Shown piece by piece: positions 34,871 through 64,000 of a DNA stretch of 64,000 bases. The notes beneath the pieces were generated by a model, which worked only from the letters and a program-made list of their open reading frames with translations, was not told the DNA's origin and ran no database searches. The stretch comes from Chrysogorgia sp. JL179-B06 (Eukaryota > Cnidaria > Anthozoa > Scleralcyonacea > Chrysogorgiidae): NCBI GenBank assembly GCA_035772405.1, contig JAYKKM010000079.1, forward strand, positions 697,001 to 761,000, given 5' to 3'. Every line of letters starts with the position of its first letter. The first letter of the stretch is position 1. The position numbers and the translations under genes are program-made.

Positions 34871-37405
34871 CTGTATATATATATATATATATATACTTGG
34901 CAACAATTGTTATAACTTTTTTGACATATTGACCTTTTAGGAAATGGATGCTTTGTGTTTATGTAACACTTGGGGGAGTTTGAGAAAATTGAAAAGTATA
35001 TACTTGTGTTTGCATTAGGCTATGTAAACATTGACGGCCATTTTCTATTTCTTACATGCTAGTATGTTACATTACATTACATTCCTTCTTGTTAACAAAT
35101 TTTCTGTTTTGTTTAGATAGGTGCCCCTGTTATTGTGGAAGACACATGTCTATGTTTCAATGCGTTAGGAGGACTACCTGGTCCTTATATGTAAGGGATT
35201 ATTTGATAAAATAATATCTATCTTCTTTTGCTACAGTATATTTATAAGTAATATCATGAAATGAGGCGTATTAGCTATTAAACCGCCCGCTCGATGAGGG
35301 TCATTTAGTAGAATTTTACTAAATGACCCGAATCGAGCGGGCGCGGTTTAATAGCTAATACGCCTCATTTCATGATATTACTTTGTAATATCACGTTTGC
35401 GAGTTTTCCCGAAAGGGTGCGGCAGTCTTTGCATACTTCGAGATGGCAGGACGTTTTACATTGATAATTCTACTGGGGTTCATCCTACCTTAGGTCGTAT
35501 TAGTGTGATACTACCTGTCGTCACGGTTTGCCGCGGTCGTATTAGTTCTAATATCAACTTCAATCGGGGTGTATTAGTGATTAAATCAACCCGTTAAGAC
35601 AAAGGGAAAACTCGCAAACGTGATATTACTATATTTATATCATATTCCTTTTTTAGAAAATGGTTTCTTAAACAATTAAAACCTGAAGGTACATCATGTA
35701 TAGCTCTAATTTTTCCCTTTTCTTCTCCCTCACTTCTACCAACTTCCCATTCCTTTGTCTCTCTTCCTAAAAATCCTTCTCTACCTTCTCTCCTTCATTC
35801 CTCTCTCTTTTCTCCCATTCTCTTTCCATTGTCAAACATTTCAATCCCTTCCCATCCCCCTCCTTTCCCCTCCCCTCCCTTCTCCTCCCTCCCTTCTCTT
35901 CCCCTCCATTTCCCAACTCCTTCTCTTCCAATCCCATTTCCCTCCCTTTCCATTTCCCTCCCTTCCCATTTCCCTTCCCATTTCCCTCCCCATTTCCCTC
36001 CCTTCCCATTTCCCTCCTTTCCGCTCCCTTGTTCTCCCTTCGCCTCCTCTTCCTTCTCTTTCTCCTCCCTTTCCCTCCTTCCCTTCCTTTCCCTCCTCTT
36101 CCTTCTCTTTCTCCTCCCTTTCCCTCCTTCCTTTCCCTCCTCTTCCCTTTCCTTCCTTCCCCTCCCTTTCCCTCCTTCCCCTCCCTTTCCCTCCTTCTTT
36201 ATCTTCCCCTTCCTTTTCCTCCTCTTTCTCCTCCCTTTCCCTCCTTCCCTTCCTTTCCCTCCTCTTCCCTTTCCTTCCTTCCCCTCCCTTTCCCTCCTTG
36301 TTTATCTTCCCCTTCCTTTTCCTCATCTTTCTCCTCCCTTTCCCTCCTTCCCTTCCTTTCCCCTTCTCTTCCCCTCCCTTCTCTTCCCCTCCCTTTCCCT
36401 CCCTTTCCCTTCCCCTCCCTTTCCCTCCTTCCGTTCTCTTTCCCTCCCTTTTCTCCCGTTCCCCCTTTCCGTTCCCTTCTCCTCCCTTCCCTTTCCGTTC
36501 CCTTCTCCTCCCTTCCCTTTCGCCTCCCTTCCCTTTCGCCTCCCTTTCCTTTCCCCTCCCTTTCCCTTCTTCCCATTTTTCAATTTTCCTTCCATCCCAT
36601 TCGCTTCCCTCCCTTAATTTTTATCCCATACCGTTTCTTTCTTCACTATTTTCCTTTCTTTCCCTTATCCATACCATTGATTCATTTTATCTTGTTGATC
36701 CATTTTTTCACTCATGTCCAGGGCTTCATCGGATGCTGAGTGGTTGGGAAGACAAATCAGCCTATGCTTTATGTACCTTCGCATATTCCACCGGTGACCC
36801 AGATAAACCTGTTGAGTTGTTCCGCGGCAAAACAACCGTACGTAACTTCAGTATGACGATGATGACAATGACGATCAGTATCTATATAAATTGGAAGCCA
36901 CAAGTGACAAGCCTCACCATTTACTTGTGTTATTGCAAAGGCAGCACATTCTCTGCTGTTGTAATAGAATAAGAAGTGCTATTGCAAGATAACTTTCCAT
37001 TTTATTCTTCATATTCTCAGGGGAAAATAGTTGAACCAAGAGGACCAAGGAACTTTGGTTGGGATCCATGTTTTCAACCAGATGGTTTTAAAGAGACGTA
37101 AGTCTTATCATTGGTTAAAAAAATTGAAAAATACTACGCCATTGCGACTCACAGCCAGCCAAAATCAACCGGTCATCATTTTCGTGTTCTTAATGTTCCT
37201 AATGACCCTTATTATCGACAGCTAGTAATCTATCTCTTATGTTATTCTACATTACAGCTTCGCAGAAATGAGTTTGGAAACGAAAAACTCCATATCTCAC
37301 CGTGGTAGAGCACTGGAGGTTCTCAGAGAGTTCTTTAGTAACCCGCAGAACTTACCCACGAAACGCTGTAAAAATTTGGCAGGAAATCAAACTGGAAAGT
37401 CCTAG
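33976..37405 (+). CDS. ITPA: inosine triphosphate pyrophosphatase
   Basis: Eight exons: 33976..34047, 34266..34323, 34401..34465, 35117..35190, 35657..35688, 36722..36837, 37021..37097, 37258..37405. All have GT..AG introns and consistent phases, giving 213 residues. ITPA (Ham1/RdgB family) hydrolyses ITP, dITP and XTP to monophosphate plus pyrophosphate in the cytosol, keeping deaminated purines out of DNA and RNA. Family landmarks in order: [14 protein letters not shown] at the N-terminus, [32 protein letters not shown] (substrate loop), [49 protein letters not shown] and [11 protein letters not shown]. The start is the first in-frame ATG (MAMSSS); a second at 33982 is possible. The Lys/Thr-rich tail after the conserved core is about 20 residues longer than in vertebrates. 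An AATAAA lies 82 bp past the stop. Confidence 0.96.
34492..34540. repeat. (TA)n in ITPA intron 3
   Basis: About 24 TA units just after exon 3; a second TA block interrupted by CTG is at 34842-34902 in the same intron. Confidence 0.9.
34641..34769. mobile_element. foldback element in ITPA intron 3
   Basis: AATATATAAACTTTATTCTTTAAAATGTCAC is mirrored by GTGACATTTTAAAGAGTAAAGTTTATATATT. The centre has GCTCATGGCGATCAT/ATGCTCGCCATGAG complementarity. Confidence 0.75.
35246..35383. mobile_element. foldback element in ITPA intron 4 (first of an adjacent pair)
   Basis: AAGTAATATCATGAAATGAGGCG...GGGTCATTTAGTA folds onto TACTAAATGACCC...CGCCTCATTTCATGATATTACTT. The arms are about 65 bp and nearly perfect. 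Confidence 0.85.
35385..35629. mobile_element. foldback element in ITPA intron 4 (second of pair)
   Basis: The ends GTAATATCACGTTTGCGAG and CTCGCAAACGTGATATTAC are exact inverses. It abuts the previous foldback, and both share the GTAATATCA terminal string, so they may be one composite insertion. Confidence 0.8.
35700..36650. repeat. ~0.9 kb polypyrimidine (TTCCCTCC) tract in ITPA intron 5
   Basis: Nearly pure C+T on the sense strand with irregular TTTCCCTCCTTCCCT units and longer duplications: the CTCTTCCCTTTCCTTCCTTC-type block repeats near 36130 and 36255. The long open frames across it are an artefact of low complexity. Confidence 0.92.
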
Positions 37406-37486
37406 TTTTTCACAAAAGAGATTTTATCTGCCGTTTTCTACAACAGTTGCCGTTTTCTACTGCTAGTAGTGTCACATTACAATGTA

Positions 37487-37492
37487 AATAAA
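37487..37492 (+). terminator. ITPA polyadenylation signal (AATAAA)
   Basis: Canonical AATAAA hexamer 82 bp after the ITPA stop codon, in an AT-rich context and before the foldback at 37571. Confidence 0.6.
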
Positions 37493-37570
37493 TTTCTACC
37501 TTGCTTTTTTCATGTAAAGTTTGCGCCATCCATTTCCTTCACGTATTTACAAAGTCCCTCGAATAAAAAC

Positions 37571-38078
37571 TTAAAGTACCTATGCAATGAAAAATTCAGT
37601 TGTAAAATAACTCTTTTGTTTGAAAGAACTCTTCAAACTATAAAGACTAACCATTTACAACTTTTTCATATCTCAGTTCTCTCTTGAGATATTAAGATTT
37701 GTTTAATATGTAAATGATCATACTTATGACATCACAATGCATAATAACTTTTTGAAAAACTCTGCATATCTTTACCATTATCACATGGAATCGTTTGATG
37801 ATTTGCATATTTGATGTCATTGGATACATCCACGCACATGCACCGGCATTTCAAGTAATTTCATTACATAATCTCAAGGATATATAAGCGTTTTCAATAC
37901 GTTATTATGCATTGTGATATGTCATAAGTATGATCATTTACATATTAAACAAATCTTAATATCTCAAGAGTGAAGTGAGATGTGGAAAAGTTGTAAATGG
38001 TTAGTCTTTATAGTTTCAAGAATTATTTCAAATAAGAGTTATTTTACAACTGAATATTTCATTGCATAGACATTTTAA
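37571..38078. mobile_element. TTAA-flanked foldback downstream of ITPA
   Basis: It starts TTAAAGTACCTATGCAATG and ends with CATTGCATAGACATTTTAA. The arms include AATTCAGTTGTAAAATAACTC and its inverse. A partial relative is at 51138 in RAD50 intron 13. Confidence 0.8.
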
Positions 38079-39904
38079 GGTAAATATCTAGGTAGGACAA
38101 ACAAGAAAGCAAACGGGAGAAAGAAAAAACGTGCAAAGAGAAAGAGACATACACTCATCTGGATAAAGGTTCAACAAAGAAACAGAAAGGAAAGGAAAAT
38201 GTGAAAAAGCACATTAATTTGAAAATGAAAGTTGAAAGAAAGGTTTGACCGACTACGTTCCACTAATCATGTTTCTCCTTCACCCTGTCTCAAACTCCAA
38301 AACCTTATTTTCAACAACTTTAAAATCCTTCATTCCTGTAGGTCTTATAGTCCTAATGTAGTATTATTCTTAGAATCTCTTTTAATATTTTTGTTTATTT
38401 ATTAAACTTTGCCTTACATGACTACAATAATATGTCGATACATTCATACAAATACAAGTTAGAAGACTGGAAAAACCACAACAGCTGAAGGCCAATTACT
38501 GCGGATCCATTATTACAATATTTTGAATGAGGTACAAAAAACTGAACAGGAAAAAGAAATGAGTAGAATGAAAAGAAAACAGAAACAAACATACAATACA
38601 AGTAAACAAACAGACAGACAGACAAACAATAAGACAACAAGCAAACAAACAAGCAACTAATCAAACAGACAATTACACAAAGAAACAGTCTGAAAATCAC
38701 ACGAAGACCAAGGACACGAGTGTAGTTTAAAAACAACAAGAAGGGAGGACCAGTAGACTGCGCGCCGAATTACACTTGACACAGACTGTCTTCCATGTAC
38801 GTGTGTCTTCAGCGTTGAATGTTGAGCGTAGAGCAGTCAGTAATTTTTGAGATTATTTTTAAAGATTGTCAGGGCACTTCCTTTGGTAGTGCGTTACCAT
38901 AAACCTCTTTCATAATATGGCCAGTCTAAATATTCTTTTATATGCATACAAATTAGCCTTTCTGGCCTCGTTACCAAGCAAAGATTCTTTGGAATCACAG
39001 ACACACGAACGAGGTCAGAAAGGCTAATTGAAATGAATATAAAATAATATTTAATTTGGGTGCCATTATGAAAGAGGTCTATGGCAGATATGTTTCGCAT
39101 TGATCAATTTTATATTGTTCTAAGTCGCCTAAAGAACACACATATTAAAGTTTTAAGCCAATTTGGTTAACTATTTCCTGGCTACCACAAATCATCACCA
39201 ACAGGCAACATGCATAGAAAGTAGAGTCTGTGTGGTGTATCAGAAGGCATGCGCAATGTGTTTATTAATTGGAGTTCAAGTACGGGAGGACCGATGCGAG
39301 TGGGACCTGTACTTCGTCGAGGGGGTAGGGGGAGCAGAGATGGCTCATTTTTCACACTGACCATTTTTACTTTGTTAAACTGCTTTTCCATTGATTATTT
39401 TCAATTCAACATTTAATGAACTGCTTTTCCTCTGACGCTTTTCCTTCGATTTTTTCAATTTACCTGTTATTGCTTATTAATTCTTTCCTGTCCGGCTGAA
39501 AAACATCTAAAATTGAACCACCTCTTTGTTCCAATGATATCTTTGGAAATAACCATAACTGTTGATTTAGTCGAAATAATTATCATTTGTCTTGTTTTGA
39601 CTCGTATTTTGAACATCGGTTTATGTTTTATTGTAGTATATATATATACATTTTTATATATAGGAGAATAGAAGAGAATGCAGAGACAGACAAACTTCTC
39701 ACCGGTCCATAAAAATGTTTTAATACGTTTCGGACATTCGTCCTTCAAGGTGGGCTATATATGCTAAAATTATACATAAATTAACATAATACTACATAAT
39801 AGTACATAATACATAATAGTAATTAATTCGTCTCTTAGATCGATATTCACATCTTTTATTCAAACCGGTGGGTTTTATATATATATATATATATTTTTTT
39901 TTTC
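38079..39904. other. ITPA-RAD50 intergenic region, no gene
   Basis: Contains the foldback at 38898..39084, a Penelope-type GAAACGTATTA motif in inverse orientation at 39722-39752 and a short TA run at 39636-39645. No exon was recognised. Confidence 0.45.
38898..39084. repeat. foldback element
   Basis: CCATAAACCTCTTTCATAATATGG at the left is mirrored by CATTATGAAAGAGGTCTATGG at the right. The inner block TTAGCCTTTCTGGCCTCGTT pairs with AACGAGGTCAGAAAGGCTAA. Related half copy at 1843. Confidence 0.7.
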
Positions 39905-40060
39905 AGTTTTCTGATTGGTTCAGTTATTAATTTACAGTTTTCTGATTGGTTGATTGCTGAGCTGGTCTCGACCAATCAAGTCCCTTTTAATAAATTAGAT
40001 TCCAATCTCCGCACCGTCGGCTCCCAAAGTATTTTCCAATATGGCGGCGGAAAAGTGAGC
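39905..40060 (+). promoter_or_regulatory. candidate RAD50 promoter: CCAAT boxes and YY1-like site
   Basis: Two CTGATTGGTT motifs (about 39911 and 39949) and GACCAATCA (about 39970) are consensus NF-Y/CCAAT boxes in alternating orientation within 70 bp. AATATGGCGGCGG at about 40037 resembles the YY1 AAGATGGCGGC element often found at housekeeping start sites. The RAD50 ATG follows 150 bp later. Binding is inferred from sequence only. Confidence 0.45.
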
Positions 40061-40195
40061 ATTAAAGCCATATAAGAGAATAAATGCTGTTGCTCTAACT
40101 CTTTATTTAGCGGTAAGGAGGTTCACTGGGAGTTGATTATGGCGCCTAAAAGTAGAACCCTGACGCACTTTATCATTTTAATAATTTTTTAGAAA

Positions 40196-64000
<23,805 letters not shown>

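Noticed and set aside
35755..36972. A 405-residue open frame on the plus strand (Ser/Pro/Phe-rich)
   Set aside because: It lies in the polypyrimidine tract of ITPA intron 5; all frames are open there because CT-only codons contain no stops. Its last part merely reads out of frame through ITPA exon 6.

Overview
This is eukaryotic nuclear DNA from an intron-rich, AT-rich, repeat-laden animal genome. Spliced exons with GT..AG junctions and matching phases encode clear metazoan proteins (RAD50, ITPA, an LDL-receptor-related protein). The repeats (Penelope-like elements with hammerhead-type motifs, CR1/L2-like retrotransposon tails, tRNA-derived SINEs, hAT-type and TTAA-flanked foldback elements, and a CXC-domain protein family I associate with cnidarian genomes) suggest an invertebrate, most likely a cnidarian. 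I cannot fix the species from sequence alone.

Layout. 1-3195: two minus-strand exons of an LDLR class B (YWTD) propeller protein whose 3' end lies off the left edge. 3196-26360: no convincing host gene, but layers of decayed retrotransposons, foldback (MITE-like) elements, SINE-like tRNA derivatives and microsatellites. 26361-29876: four phase-compatible minus-strand exons of an unrecognised membrane protein, with a Penelope remnant and a 16-17 bp minisatellite in its introns. 30179-31460: a tandem array of a tRNA-like unit. 32637-33340: a hAT-type element. 33976-37405: complete 8-exon ITPA gene (+). 40196-64000: 32 exons of RAD50 (+), with the C-terminal ATPase half off the right edge.

RAD50 and ITPA are housekeeping genome-maintenance genes: RAD50 is the SMC-like ATPase of the MRE11-RAD50-NBS1 break-sensing complex, and ITPA removes deaminated purine nucleotides. 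They do not form an operon; their proximity is just synteny. RAD50 introns are swollen by an unusual amount of repeat: a 3.7 kb near-perfect palindrome with a 5-6 bp target duplication (intron 13), at least six TTAA-type foldbacks, and long pentanucleotide arrays of at least six different motifs.

The most interesting signals are: (1) the palindromic element carrying two head-to-head copies of a putative nuclease-like/CXC protein gene; (2) a 43 bp perfect hairpin flanked by 11 bp direct repeats at 10519-10583; (3) three hammerhead-ribozyme-like cores attached to Penelope remnants; (4) a tRNA-like tandem array in which an internal segment is inverted in some units; and (5) a minisatellite whose minus-strand unit mimics a branch point, pyrimidine tract and AG. 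Everything was read by eye; element boundaries without target duplications are approximate.
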